Positions 22,190 to 33,947 of a DNA stretch of 64,000 bases are shown piece after piece. Both the position numbers and the translations under genes were made by a program. The stretch covers positions 38,479,472-38,543,471 of the forward strand of contig JAMXIF010000065.1 of the NCBI GenBank assembly GCA_028583685.1, in the 5' to 3' direction. The notes under the pieces are model-generated. The model did no database searches, was not told the DNA's origin, and worked only from the letters and a program-made list of their open reading frames with translations. How positions within the stretch are numbered: the first letter of the stretch is position 1; every line of letters begins with the position of its first letter. Source of the stretch: Petaurus breviceps papuanus. Its lineage: Eukaryota > Chordata > Mammalia > Diprotodontia > Petauridae.

Positions 22190-23900
22190 GTTCATAGGTG
22201 GGTCAAATTTCCAAATGAAGATGAAGTTTTGAATGCCATTATGATCCTCTCATCTGTCAAAATGTGTGGGTTTGATTCTATTGCAGAAGAATTTACAAAG
22301 TAGGGTGTCCTGTGCTCATACAAAAGCTGACCAAACCTTTCTAGATTACATGGAAAGAGGAGATTGTTTCCCAGAAGAGCACGGATGTCTCCCTTCTCCA
22401 TTTCCATAAAGGAAAAGGAAATAGGTTGTCTGGTGACATTCATAGAGGGGTCTCTCAGTCATTGCCAGAAAGTTTCTTGCCAGAACCATCCTTAATAGGC
22501 TGATCCTGGAAAATGATCAACTCCCCAAGAGCCAGTGTGGCTTCAGAAAGGGCTGAGGAAAGGTTGATATAGTGTTTGGAAATTGACAACTTTTGGAGAA
22601 ATGTCAGGAGAAGAACAGAAGTCTGTACATAACATCCATTGATCTGACCAAGGCTTTTCATACTGTCAGTCTTCTGAAGGTCATGGCAAAATATGGTTTC
22701 TTGGAGTAGTTCACCAGAACTGAATGTGATTTTCATAATGACATTCTTGTATGAGTTCTCGGTTATGGATGATGCTCTTGCGCTTTTCCAGTCACCAATG
22801 GAGTGAAGTAGACCTGTGTTCTTGCTCCCAGGCTTTTAGCATGATGTTTTCAGTGATGTCATCAGAAGCCTTCAATGAGGATGACAGTGGCATTAAAGTC
22901 AGCTACACACTGTTGGTAAATTATTTACCTTGAAAAGGCTACAAGCCAAGACTGAAGTGAGAGATCTGGTGTGACACTTTTTGTTTGCAAATGATTGTGC
23001 ACTCAATGCAGCCTCTGAGGCTGTAATGCAACAACGTATGGATTGATTTCTTACCTCATGCTAATTTTGGCCTGACAATGAACACCAGGAAAACAGAGGT
23101 TCTTTACCAGCCAGCACCACACCATCCATATGTGGAACCAACAGTTATAGCAAATGGAGAAATTTTGAATGCTTTGGACAAATTCATTTACCTTGGCAGT
23201 ATATTCTTCAGGGATGTACACATAGATAATGAGGTTGATGAATGTATTGCTAGAGTTAGCCCAGTGTTTGGGAGGACCTGAAAAAAGTGTGGGAGAAAAG
23301 AGATATCTGGCAGCTTAACAAACTGGAGATCCACAGAACCATTGGACTGACCTCATTGTTGCATGCCTGTGAAATTGGGGTAGTGCATGAGTACCTTGCC
23401 AGGAAACTGAATTACTTCCATATGAATTCTCTTTGGAAGATTCTGAAGATTGCCGGGCAAGATAAGACACCAGACATTGAAGTCCTTTCTTGAGTTGAAT
23501 TGCCAAGCATTCAAGCATGACTCCAGTGGGCTGGTCATGTTGTTTGGATGCCAAACAGATGTTTGCCTAAAAGACTGTTTTACAGAGCACTCACAGAAGT
23601 AAATTTCTCATGTGGAGGTCCAAAGAAGCAGTACAAGAAGCAATAAACTCTCAAGGTCTCCCTGAAGAAATTTAGTATAGATAGTGAGACATGGGAGACG
23701 CTGGCATAGGACTGCTCAACATGGCATGTCTGCATGAAAGAAGGTGCTATGATCTACAAGCAAAGCAGAACTTTAGTAGCTTAAAAGAAATGTGGGATAT
23801 GTAAATTTGGAGACATTTCCATTCCAGTCTTCACAGGAATATTTGTGTCTGACCTATGGTAGATCTTTCTGAGAAATCATTGGTCTGATCAGTCACAGCC
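22190..23900 (+). mobile_element. Ancient RTE-superfamily LINE, reverse-transcriptase and C-terminal relic
   Basis: Pieces of one LINE polyprotein appear in shifting plus frames: PESFLPEPSL/ARTILNRL-like (about 22470), SQCGFRKG (about 22535), TSIDLTKAF (about 22625), FSMMFSVMSSEAF (22840-22880) and NTRKTEVLYQPAPHHPYVEP (23080-23140). Further on come LDKFIYLGSIF (about 23175) and ARKLNYFHMNSLWKILKIAGQDKTPDIEVL (23398-23490). The order is that of an RT palm followed by the conserved RTE C-terminus. Many frameshifts and stops make it very old. I cannot name the exact clade. Confidence 0.7.
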
Positions 23901-23949
23901 AGATCCACTGTGCATTGACCCTGAAATATTGATAACACTTGGTCCTCAA

Positions 23950-24480
23950 AGTAAGAAGGGAAACAACCATTTCACTTATATTCAGAGTACAGCATGCAAA
24001 ATGTCAAACTGGATGAAACAAAAGCCACAATTAAAGTTGCCAGGAGAAATGTCAATAATCTCAGGTCTGCAGAAAATATCATTCTGATAGCAGGAAGTGA
24101 AGAGAAATGAAGATGTCTCTTGAGGAGGGTGTAAGAGGAGAGTGTAAAAATTAGCTTGAAGCTTAACCTTAAAAAAATCCAACAACGATTCTAACGTCTT
24201 GAACATTGGTTCCATCACTTCCTGACAAATGGAGGAAGAAGAAATGGAAGCAGTATCAGCTTTTATATTCTTGGGCTCAGAGATCTCTGTAGATGATGAC
24301 TACAGTCATGAAATTAAAAGATTCTTTCTCCTTGGAAGGAAAGTCATGGCAAATTGGGACAGCATACTAAAAAGCAGGGATACTGCCTTGCCAATTCTGG
24401 TCCACATAGTCAACAATAGATTCCTTAAATCAGTTTGACTCTGTTACAAATATTTAGAAAACTTAGCAACCTTAGCAACT
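23950..24480 (+). mobile_element. RTE (BovB-like) LINE, mid-to-C-terminal RT fragment
   Basis: VKLDETKATIKVAGRNVNNLRSAENIILIA-like coding (24000-24080) matches the RTE motif that normally reads 'AGRNINNLRYADDTTLMAES', with the ADD residues lost. Then EAVSAFIFLGSEISVDDDYSHEIKR at 24247-24320 and the SILKSRDTALP box. This is a different, BovB-like RTE from the relic just before it. A 3' end of this family is found separately at 31935-32325. Confidence 0.75.
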
Positions 24481-24509
24481 GGGAACCTTGACCTTCAAGG
24501 GTCCTCAAA

Positions 24510-24625
24510 ATCTTTTCTAGTCCATGACAATTATTTTACAAAAGAATAAAACTGAGCCTACAAGGTATAGTGACTTGCCTACGGTCATCCTGGGAGTAAG
24601 GAGCAGGGCTGACATATGACAATTA
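24510..24625 (-). repeat. MIR-type SINE fragment
   Basis: TTTTACAAAAGAATAAAACTGAGCC and GTGACTTGCCTACGGTCA are reversed MIR-like sequence. Confidence 0.55.
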
Positions 24626-24629
24626 CTTC

Positions 24630-25540
24630 TTTGCCCCTCCATCTTCCAGCAATCTTCATGCAGTACCAGTCTACCTCAATTGATGCTTTTTTTCTACTAG
24701 TCTTTCTCATCCTTCTATGACTTTTGGTTTTGACAATTACTGGGCTATTTTTGGTTCCTGGTTTTTAGTCATAGAAAAACTTACAGAGCTGACCTTGCCC
24801 CAGAAAGCCTCAGATTTGCAAGAATTGATTTTCATGCCTTCCCCCCCCCCCCGCCCATAAAGTCAATCAGTCAGAAACTCAGAAGAAAGCTCACTCTCTC
24901 CGATTATAAGGTTGGTGTGAACTTTCATGTTTTTAATAAACCTAAAAGTGAAATGTCACTTATTATTAGTGAATTCTCCAAGCTTTTGCTCCTTGGATAG
25001 CACTTCTTTGATTATTTTACTGTATCTTGGTACTATTTCTTTCTTTTTTATAGCATAAAAATAATTGGGTTCTGAGTCTTGCCAGATCTTTGTTTCACAC
25101 TAGATAGCTCTGAGAGAACAGGAAATATGTCTTACAGAAACTTTGTGCTTCCATGTCCTCCAGTGCCATGTTTTACACATGGGAAGGGCTTAATTGTGGT
25201 GGCTGCAGGAAAGAAGGGTTCTTTTACTCTCTCGGTTGGTGACCTTTCCCAGGAATAGTCTTTCCCCAGAAAATCTGATTGTTTTCATATTTGAATATTA
25301 CTTTTTTTTAGCCTTAGGACTAAGAGGTACAAAAATCCCAGAATTTGACAGAAATTATTTTTTAATATGCTTAATCAAATGTAATGATCCTTTTAAAATA
25401 TTTTCCTCAAAGTGATCACCTGTGATAACCAGCCTCTTTAGGTTCCAACCAGCTCTCCCCCGCCCCTGCTTGTGAACATTAAGCATACCTTGACAAAACC
25501 TTCAGATATTCCAGTTTTTCACTTTACTTGGGAAGAAGAG
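24630..25540. other. Mostly unassigned sequence
   Basis: Contains a run of C broken by one G (24841-24854) and a possible L2 3' end remnant near 25095-25190 (CTCTGAGAGAACAGGAAATA). No gene is seen. Confidence 0.45.
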
Positions 25541-25544
25541 TTGG

Positions 25545-25935
25545 GGGTACATCATGGATTACTGAGCACCATTCTATGCCTTGGCAGAAGATACAGGACC
25601 ATAAACCCCAGACCTTTCCTAACTTAATGGAAAGACCAATTCCTTGCATCTAGAAGGAGAATAACCCTTTGAGCTTACCTGAACCAATTTCCAGTTTTCT
25701 TTTGGTATAATCAGGCAGCTTAGAACTAAAGACAGAATGTGGTTCATTCAAGATCGCTGGGAAGTAAATAGGAAAATCCAAATTGGAACCGTGGTTTTCT
25801 GACTCCAAAATTAGTGGTCTTTCCAGCATGATACAAGCCTTCATGGATATCCATTGCTTTCACTTGAGAAGAGAAAGAGACCCTGTTTATACCCCTGTAT
25901 AAAGAACATATGTTTTGGATATAGGAAACCACTAA
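25545..25935. repeat. Paired block A, homologous to 50770-51115
   Basis: CTGAGCACCATTCTATG, GACCTTTCCTAACTTAATGG, GAGAATAACCCTTTGAGCTT and CCTGTATAAAGAACATATG match in order the text at 50780-51115 (CTGAGCACCCTTCTTTG, ATCTTTCCTAATTCTGTTG, GAATGAAACTTTGAGCTT, CCTGTATAAATAACTTTG). Both pairs are followed within 2 kb by an R module, so the pair belongs to one larger duplicated segment. Non-coding. Confidence 0.65.
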
Positions 25936-25939
25936 AGCT

Positions 25940-27710
25940 TACTGTAGGGCAGTTCTTAGCCATAGCTAGGATCAGTGTGGGTCCTGGGCAAGGAGAGAGA
26001 GAAAGTTATAGAATGAGACTGGGGAGATAGAAATGAAGACTCAAAGAACTGACAATGAGAATGAGCTTTCAGTTTACCTGTCTGCTGCATTCTCCTATGG
26101 CAGGCTGGGAATTAATAGAGAGAAAGCACTCACCGACTGCTCAGGGGTTTTTGCTCCCCTTGTCTGGTCTCTGCAGCAACTGTCAACGCATAGGCTTATG
26201 TGGTAGATTATGAAGCAGAGGAAATAAAGTCAATGGAAGTGAAAGCCTGGTGTTTGGACTCCTATGGGCTACTCTAAATTCAGCAAGAAATTCAGGGTCC
26301 TGATTTTGCTCTGCCAAGGACACTAATTTTGAGGCAACTTCTCCTTTCCTTGCCAAGGGAAGCAGGAGAGCAGAGAAATCCTGCTCCCCAATTCTCTTAC
26401 TTTTATAGAAATTTAGCATTTCTCTAGTCATTGCCAGTTCAACAGACAACAAAATGCTACCTGTAGTTCTGCAGGTTTATGCTAATATTGTGTAATGAAT
26501 ATGAAATCTAGTGTTCTGTTTACTATGGGTGGTTTAGGTGATCTTTTGAGCAGATTGTATGAATAAAAAATAAATCATCTATTAGCAGAGTCACTCAACA
26601 TTTGGCATTTTGGTTTCATGCACTTTGCTATCAATTTCTTCATATTTTTATATGGATTTCAATAACTGAATATATTTCTAGAAACCTTACATAGTTGTCA
26701 CATTAAAATCTCTTTATGGGTATTATACACGTTTCATTTCCTCATCCTTTTTGTTGTTTGTGGTTTGATCTAATATTGATTTTTATTTTGTTACATCAGC
26801 AAACATTTTTTTGTGGACCCGACCCCTTAATAACTCTTTCATCAGCATACAGTATTTGAATCCAATGTAGCCACAACTTTTACAATTTTTCACTTGCCTT
26901 CAAGTATTTTATGAGAATCAAATTTGTCTTGACTATTTCTCCTGTTAAAACTACATATCCTTTATTGTATTATCATCATAAGCAATACTCTCTGAAATTC
27001 TTAGATGTCATGTTGAGTAATATTAAGCCTTATTATCCTACACTAAAGGATGTGCTTTAGGGAATATTTGTTTAGGTTTTAAAAATTTATAAATATTAAA
27101 ATGATGCAATGTCAGTATTTTGATTTGATGAGTCAGTAAGAAAAAATGGATTATGTATGTGTTAATATACTCATAACTAAAATGAGAAAAAAAGCTCTCC
27201 TCCTCAGATGGACTAACACTGAGGAATAACCTCCCCTTTCTATAATCTCATCAGACTGTAAGTGACAAGGATTCAGCATGTAGACACCTGGCATGCTGTT
27301 TGCTCCAAATTTCTCAGCATCATATCTCACTTAACCCTTAACCACACTTCCTTGACCAAACTAAGGCAGATCCAAGATCAGGAAGGTTTGAGAGACTTTC
27401 ATCTATACCTCTCAAACAGGTACACCATCATTTCTACACACCATGGAAAACCCCACATAATTTTTTTTTAATTTTCAGGGGCGTATCCTTTATCTTACCA
27501 GAGAGTTCCAGGGTAATGGATTTCTTCCTCCTGAATTAACAAAGCAATCACTTAATACCCATTTATCAGGCAACGTGTTAAACACTGTCCTATGATCCTG
27601 AAATAGAAACACTAAGCTGAGGACATGTTTCAGTCCTTTCAAATCTTGTCTCTGAGATTAAGACAAAGAGACACTTACACAACTGGTTTCTCTTGACCTG
27701 GTGGTGGGTA
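25940..27710. other. Unassigned sequence between block A and R module 3
   Basis: No gene. An AT-rich part (26500-27190) resembles no element I can name. An 89-codon minus-strand frame at 26183-26452 has no recognisable domain. Confidence 0.45.
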
Positions 27711-27714
27711 AAAC

Positions 27715-27990
27715 ATAGCAGTGATTAGTAAGCAAGCATGCATGTATGTGTGTGCCTGGGCATATATTGCCCAGGAAGAGGGCCAGGAATACAGTTATAA
27801 AGACAGGTGTCTGAGATCATTTCCCCTGGAGCTGTGATTATCATATCACCTGCAGAGTCATTACAATGTTTGTCTGGAGGAATCTAGGACCTATCTAAAA
27901 GAAAGTTAACTTTTGTTCCAAATGCTAATCCCTGTGTGCCATCAAGGTCTATTGATTAATTAGAATATACAAAGGTATGACACTAATTAC
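27715..27990. repeat. R module copy 3
   Basis: TG-rich lead with a CATGCATGTATGTGTG stretch, TTTCCCCTGGAGCTGTGATT (EBF-like CCCCTGG), CATATCACCTGCAGAG, AAAGAAAGTTAACTTTTG and ATTGATTAATTAGAAT at 27951-27966. The last 16 bases are identical to those of copy 1 at 6716-6731, 21 kb away. It stops soon before a TG microsatellite. Confidence 0.72.
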
Positions 27991-28011
27991 TGACAGGTAG
28001 GATTAAAATTA

Positions 28012-28013
<2 letters not shown>

Positions 28014-28056
<43 letters not shown>
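28014..28056. repeat. (TG)n microsatellite
   Basis: About 21 TG units, directly followed by an L1-type 5' end. Confidence 0.95.
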
Positions 28057-28057
<1 letters not shown>

Positions 28058-28058
<1 letters not shown>

Positions 28059-28225
28059 CCAGGATGGCAGAGTAAGTGATAAATTACTGTAACTCTCCCT
28101 TACTTACCTCCAAACAACCATAAAACGGTTCCCTCAGACAAATCTTGGAACAGCAGAGGAGGTGAAACAATTTTTTAGCCAAAGAAACTTGGAACATCAG
28201 CAAGAAAGGTCGATGTCATCCAAAC
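28058..28225 (+). mobile_element. L1 5' UTR start fragment
   Basis: AACCAGGATGGCAGAGTAAG, CTCCCTTACTTACCTCC and GACAAATCTTGGAACAGCAG are what I recall as the 5' end of a marsupial L1. The copy is cut off after about 170 bases. Confidence 0.6.
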
Positions 28226-28229
28226 AAGA

Positions 28230-28620
28230 ATATATACTTCCTACTCCCTGGCCATTTTCTCACCATCCCCCTTGTATTATGGATTAGAAACTTGACTGGA
28301 GTTTCAACCTCTTTGATTCTGGAATGTTCTCCCTGGGTCACTTCTCTCCAATGTTGAATGTCTTAGCAGGAACACTGTTTCCAGCTGGGCCTAACTGTGC
28401 TTCACTTGCTATTTCATTTACTTTCTAGCCACATTTTCCCAAGTTTCTTTGATGCTAAACTCATAGCTTTCCCCCTCTTTCCAGTTCCATAAACATGATC
28501 AAATGAATTTTGCCACTTGTTCCCCAAGGGAAGTATGTAAAGGTATTCCAATGACATAATTCATGATCCCTATAGCATGCCAAAGCAGACCAGTTGTCCT
28601 AGGCATCTCTTCCCAGGAAA
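28230..28620. other. Unassigned sequence
   Basis: No coding signal or known repeat was seen. Confidence 0.4.
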
Positions 28621-28624
28621 CTGT

Positions 28625-28740
28625 TGTCTATTCCTTTTAGAATGTAAGCTTCTTCAGAGCAGTACCCCTGTTTACTTTAGTATTTCTTCCCACAGTTCTG
28701 TAGATGGTTCTTATCACAAAGAAAATGCCTAATAATTGTT
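28625..28740 (+). repeat. L2 LINE 3' end
   Basis: GAATGTAAGCTTCTTCAGAGC followed by AAAATGCCTAATAATTG is the L2 3' end. It is followed by a short ATTC repeat (28755-28770). Confidence 0.65.
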
Positions 28741-28789
28741 TTTTTCTTTCTTTTATTCATTCATTCATTCAGTCCCCATAAGGAAAAAA

Positions 28790-28955
28790 ATCGACATTTT
28801 TTAAAGGAGAAATTCAAACTTTAAAAACTACATGAAATGATTATCAAATTTGCCTATGGTCATAAAAGTACTAAGTGTCAAAGATGAACCTTAAGCCAAT
28901 GTGATTCTGACTCCAAGACCAGCACTTTGTCCACAAAACTATACTACCTTTATTA
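28790..28955 (-). repeat. MIR-type SINE
   Basis: Reversed MIR body: TTGCCTATGGTCATAAAAGT, CTAAGTGTCAAAGATG, TCTGACTCCAAGACCAGCAC and ACTATACTACC at the end. Confidence 0.6.
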
Positions 28956-29289
28956 CAGGAAAAAAATGTAACTGATTAGAATTTTCTTGCTCCACTTCCA
29001 TGGAGAAAACAAGGGATAAAAACACCAAATTAAGGACAGAACAATTTTATTCCCTAAAACTTTATGTATGAGTAGCAATTTCTAAGGATGCCTAGAGGTG
29101 AACTTCCAAAATGCTGTTGAATAGAGGTAGCATATAACAATGATATATCAAAAAGCAAGCATAACACTGAAGACAAATACAAACTCTCCCAGGGATACAT
29201 GGGAGGTTTGGAATTGTAAGCCTATATCTAAAGTAGGTATAATATTAGCAGAAGCACATGCACTTCACACTCTTAATGTTGATAAAAAA

Positions 29290-31925
29290 AAACTCAACCA
29301 GTAGAAGAAGACATAAGAGGGGATGTGGGAAAACAGATACATCCATGCATTTTTAGTTTGGATGTGCTCAGAATTATCCAGCCATTCTGGAAGCAAATTT
29401 GAATTATGCAAAAACCCCACTAAATTGTGCATAAGCTTTGAGAAAATAAAATCATATCATCTCAATAGATGTTGAAGAAGCTTTAGAAAAATGCAACATC
29501 CATTCCCATTAAAAACACTAAAGAGCATGAGAATAAGGGGAACTTTCCTCAAAATGATAAGTAGTGTTTATTTAAAACCATCAGCAAGCATTTTCTGTAA
29601 GGGGGATTAGCTAGAAACCTTTGCAACAATGTCAGAGTGAAGTAGGGATGCCAAATATTAACATTGTTATTTAATATTGTATTAGAAATGTTAGCTATGG
29701 CAAAAGAGAAGGCATAAAACATTAAAATAGAAGATGAGTAAACAAAAATCAACTAAAATCAATTGAAATAATTTGCAGGATATAAAATTAACCCACATAA
29801 ATCATTAATATTCCTGTATATTATTAGCAGAAAGAGATGGAAAGAGAAATTCCATTTAAAATAACTTTAGACAATATAAAATACTTGAAAGTGTACCTAA
29901 GTGATAAACCCAGTAACATAATTACAAAACACTTTCACACAAATAAAGTCAGATCTAAATAATTAGAAAAATATCAATTACTTATGAGTAGGCTGTCAAT
30001 ATAAAAAAAGAATTCTCCCTGAATTAATTTACATATCCAATGACATACCAAAAATATTTTATAGAGCTAGAAAAAATAATAAAATTCATCTGGAAGAACA
30101 AAACGTCAAGAATATAAAAGCAATATATCAGATTGTTGCTGTCTTGGGGAGGTGGGAGTGGCAGGAGGAAGAAAAATATATGGAACTCAAAATCTTATAA
30201 AAGTAGATGTTTGAAAAAAAATATATATAGGCAAGTAATGAAAAAAATATGAAGGAAAATGGCCTAGTTGTACCACATCTCAAACTATCTTATAAAGTGG
30301 CAATGATCAAAATAATCTAGTGATGGCTAAGAAACAGAGTTGTGAATCAGTGCATAGATTAGGTACACAAGACACAGTAGTAAATGTCCACAGTATCCTA
30401 GTATTTGATAAACCCAAAGACCGAAACTTTTGGGACAAGAGCTCACTACTTGACAAAAACAGTTGAGAAAGCTGGAAAACGGTATGCCGGAAACTAGGCA
30501 TAGACCTACATCTTACGCAATATACCAAGAAAAGGTCAAAATAGGTCCCTGATTTAGACATAAAGGTTGATACACAAGCCAAGTAGAGAAGTATGAAAAA
30601 TTTTACCTGTCAGTTCTATGTAGAAGAGACAAATTCATGACCAAATAAGAGGTATAGAGCATTATGGGATAGACAATGGATAATTTTGATTATGTTGAAT
30701 TAAAAAGGCTTTGCACAAACCAAACCAATGCAACCAAGATTAGAAGGAAAGCAGAAAGCTGAGAAAAAAGTTTTCCAGCAACTCTCTCTGATAAAAGCCT
30801 ACTTTCTCAAATATATAGAGAACTGCATCAAATTGACAAGAATGCAAGTCATTCCACAAATGACAAGTGGTAAAAGGATAAGAAGAGACAGTTTTGTGAT
30901 GAAGAAATCATAGCTATCTAAAGGCACATGAAAAAATGATTAAAAAGTAGAGAAATACAAATTAAAACAAAAAAATTAAAAAATGTATTTAGATGCCTAA
31001 GTATAAAATATATCACAAATATATAAATATACAAAATTTAATATTAAAATAAATGCTAAAAATAAAAATATATTATAAATATGCATATAAACAAAAATAA
31101 ATCAATACAAATTTAAACCTTAAAAATAGGGAAAACAAATTAAACTCCCCTGTACTTATTAGATTGGTGAATATAACAGAAAAGGAACATTATAAATGTT
31201 GTAGGGGATGTGGGAAAGTTGGGAGGCTAATACACTATTGGTGGAGTTTTGAACTGATCCAACCATTCAGGAGAACAATGTAGAACTATAACCAAAGGGC
31301 AATAAAACTGTGAATACCCTTTGATCCAATATTAGTGCTACTAGGTTTATATTGTAAAGAAATAAAGAAGGGAAATGGACCTATTCAAGCAAAAATATTT
31401 ATAGTAGCTCTTTTTGTGCTGGCAAAGAATTAGAAATTGAGGAGATACCCATAAACTGGAGAATGGCTGAACAAGTTATGGTATATCATCGTAACAGAAT
31501 AGTATTGGGCTATAAGAAATGACAAGCAGGATGATTACAGAAAAATCTTAACTTGCACAAACTGATGCAAAGTGAAGTGTGTAGAAACAGGAGAACATTG
31601 CACACAGCATTATTGTTAGATGATCAACTATGACTGACTAAGCTCTTCTCAGTAATTAGATGATTCAAGACATCTACAAAGGCCTTATGATGAAAAATCC
31701 TATGAGCCTCCAGAGAGAACTGATGGAGTCTGAATATAGACTGAAGTATATTATTTTATTTTCCCTTTTCTTACTTTTGTTTGCAAAATGAAATTGTTTT
31801 ACATGATTTCACATGTATTAATTAATATCACATTTCTTGCCTTAATGATGTGTGGGAGAGAAGTAGAGGGAAGAGAATTTGGAACTCAAAATTAAAAAAA
31901 AAATCAATGTTAAAAATAAATAATC
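29290..31925 (+). mobile_element. L1 ORF2 C-terminal half and 3' UTR, sense
   Basis: An initial scrap of the L1 3' part (29290-29430) is followed by ordered L1 ORF2 text from the RT region (29440) through ACTTTAGACAATATAAAATAC and GAACATTATAAATGTTGTAG. It continues to the 3' end, CAAAAATATTTATAGTAGCTC (31389) and GAATTTGGAACTCAAAATTA (31877), with an A-rich tail to about 31925. An AT-only stretch at 30940-31130 looks like local expansion. Frames are broken throughout. Confidence 0.85.
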
Positions 31926-31934
31926 TTTTTTAAA

Positions 31935-32325
31935 AAGGAAAAAAGAATTGGATCATAAGGAAACCTGAGCTTTTTGATGTTTTCAAATTATGCTGTTGGA
32001 GAAGACACTTCTATGAGTACCTTGGACAGCAAGGGGATCGAATCAGTCAATATTTAAAGAAATTAATTCAGGCTATTACCTTGGATATACTGAAGTTGAA
32101 GCTTAAATACTTTGATCATATAATGAGAAGACAGGAATTACTGGAAAAGACCCTGATATTGGGAAAGATTGAAGGCAAAGGGAAAAGAGGATGTCAAAGG
32201 ATGAGATGGATAGACAGCATCATGGAAACAACATGAACTTGGAGAGAATAGAAAGCCCTGAAATGCTATGGTCTGTGGGGTCAAGATGAATCAGATACAA
32301 TATAATGCTAAACAACAATAACAAC
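31935..32325 (+). mobile_element. RTE (BovB-like) LINE 3' end
   Basis: The translation around 32135-32240 reads LEKTLILGKIEGKGKRGCQRMRWIDSI, the well-known RTE C-terminal end. The element closes with AACAACAATAACAAC (32309-32323), the CAA-type tail usual for RTE. It is 5'-truncated. Confidence 0.82.
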
Positions 32326-32344
32326 TTTTCAACATTTCCAAGTA

Positions 32345-33115
32345 TGATCCAAGGAGAGTTGTATCCTGCTGTTCTGTGCTCTGTAAGTTTCTGATCCAGG
32401 CTTGGGTCTGTTGACTTCTGTGTGGTTGACTTTCCATAGACTACTGCTGAAGTCAGCCACTGCTAGCCTGGTGTAAGGTTATGTAGGTTCAGAGTGATAC
32501 AAATGTTGCACCATACTCTATAGTCTTGGTTTTCTGCCATGATTTATTCCACTATAGGTTTATGTATGGGGTTAACAGATTGAGTTCCTACTCTGCTCTT
32601 GGGACACACAACTATGTTTCTAGAACTTGTTCCTTACTCTTTTCATAGGTAGAGCCCTTGTTCCCACAAACTATTCTTCTCTGTCCTGGCTCTGTGACCA
32701 GACACTAGGTAATAGTTGACAGAGTAACCATGTGGTACCCATTCCTATTCTTAGTGCTAATAAAGAGGTATTCTGGTATCTCTTCCTGCCCCAGTATTTT
32801 CTGTCCTGGTGCTCAGTCCCTTTATCATCTCTGGGCAATAGAATACCTCTTACTGCAACTACTACTACTACTGTTAGCTCTCTCCCCATTCCCCACTGAT
32901 AAACCACTATTGCCCTGGCTGCACTGTGTTCTAGGCTAGTCCCTCCCTGCCCCCCAACTCCTCTGTCTTCCTAAGTTGCCCTTTGTTGTAAACATGATTC
33001 TGTAACTTTTTTTCAAATTAGAATTTCATCTGCCACACTTTCTAGGATGTTGTTGAGGAGGTTTTGGAAAAACTAAGGCAGAAATGCTACCTTTACTCTG
33101 CCATTTTGACTGTTC
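32345..33115 (-). mobile_element. L1/half-LINE 5' UTR fragment
   Basis: The right end, read on the minus strand, is GGAACAGTCAAAATGGCAGA followed by GTAAAGGTAGCATTTCTGCC. This has the same form as the half-LINE 5' ends (GAGTCAACATGGCGGAG). The remaining 700 bases are GC-richer, like those 5' UTRs. It contains a short CTA run (32862-32876). Confidence 0.55.
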
Positions 33116-33159
33116 CATCAACTCCAAACATTTTCATTGCCTGAACCCTATGCTTATAA

Positions 33160-33560
33160 TGATTTTTAAAAATTTAATTTTTAATTTATGGACTAAAACA
33201 AGCATTTTTCATAACATAGTATGATAAAAAAGATGATTGAACATGAAACTGCAAATCTATCACGTACAACTTGCAATTCCTTTAAAATTTGTAATAAATT
33301 TAATTATAATTAATTCAAATTATATTATAATAATTAAGTTGAAATAAATTTATGACAAAATTGTCATGTGAATTTTTTTTCTCCCCCACCACCCTAGAGA
33401 TGGCTACTCTTAGACATAAATAGGTGTGTATATGTAAAATTATTCTGTATATATTTTTGACCAATTTATTAATTCTCTGGATGCAGATAGCATCTTTCTT
33501 CATCTATCCTTTATGCTTAATTTGAGTATTTATAATAGTCAAAATAACTAGGTCATTCAA
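33160..33560 (-). mobile_element. L1 3' fragment, antisense
   Basis: AGGTGTGTATATGTAAAATTATT and TTCTCTGGATGCAGATAGCA are antisense L1 3' text. An A/T-only stretch at 33285-33345 forms imperfect palindromes. Confidence 0.55.
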
Positions 33561-33569
33561 AGTAATTAT

Positions 33570-33947
33570 TTAAAAATTTTTTATTTAGTATTTTATTGTC
33601 CGGTGGTTACATGTAAAAACAATTTTTATATTAATTTCTAAAATTTTGAATTCCAAATTCTCTCCCTTCCTCTCCCCCCCATTAAGGAGGCAAACAGTTT
33701 CATATAGGTTATATATATATATATATATGTAGTCATGCAAAAATACTTTTATGATAGTCATATTGTGAAAGACTAACTATATTTCCCTCCATCTTATCCT
33801 GCCTCCTGTTTATTCTATTTTTCCTTTCACTATGTCCCTCCTCAAAATTGTTTTGTTTTTGACTGCCCACTCCCCCAATCTATTCTCCCTTTTATCACCC
33901 CATTCTATTATCCCTTTCCCCCTACTTTCCTGTAGGGTAAGATAGAT
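33570..33947 (-). mobile_element. Old half-LINE, 3' end portion
   Basis: The 3' tail of the older element: GAATTCCAAATTCTCTCCCT, a TA patch (33710-33728), GTGAAAGACTAACTATATTT and CCTGTAGGGTAAGATAGAT. It is split here by the young half-LINE and continues at 37944, as the shared TAAGATAGAT at both edges shows. Confidence 0.75.

Noticed and set aside
22192-22736. Two minus-strand frames of 83 and 93 codons
   Set aside because: They are shadows of the plus-strand RTE reverse-transcriptase relic.
30940-31130. A very AT-rich stretch as a possible origin or matrix-attachment site
   Set aside because: It is a local A/T expansion inside the L1 3' part; composition alone does not support a function.
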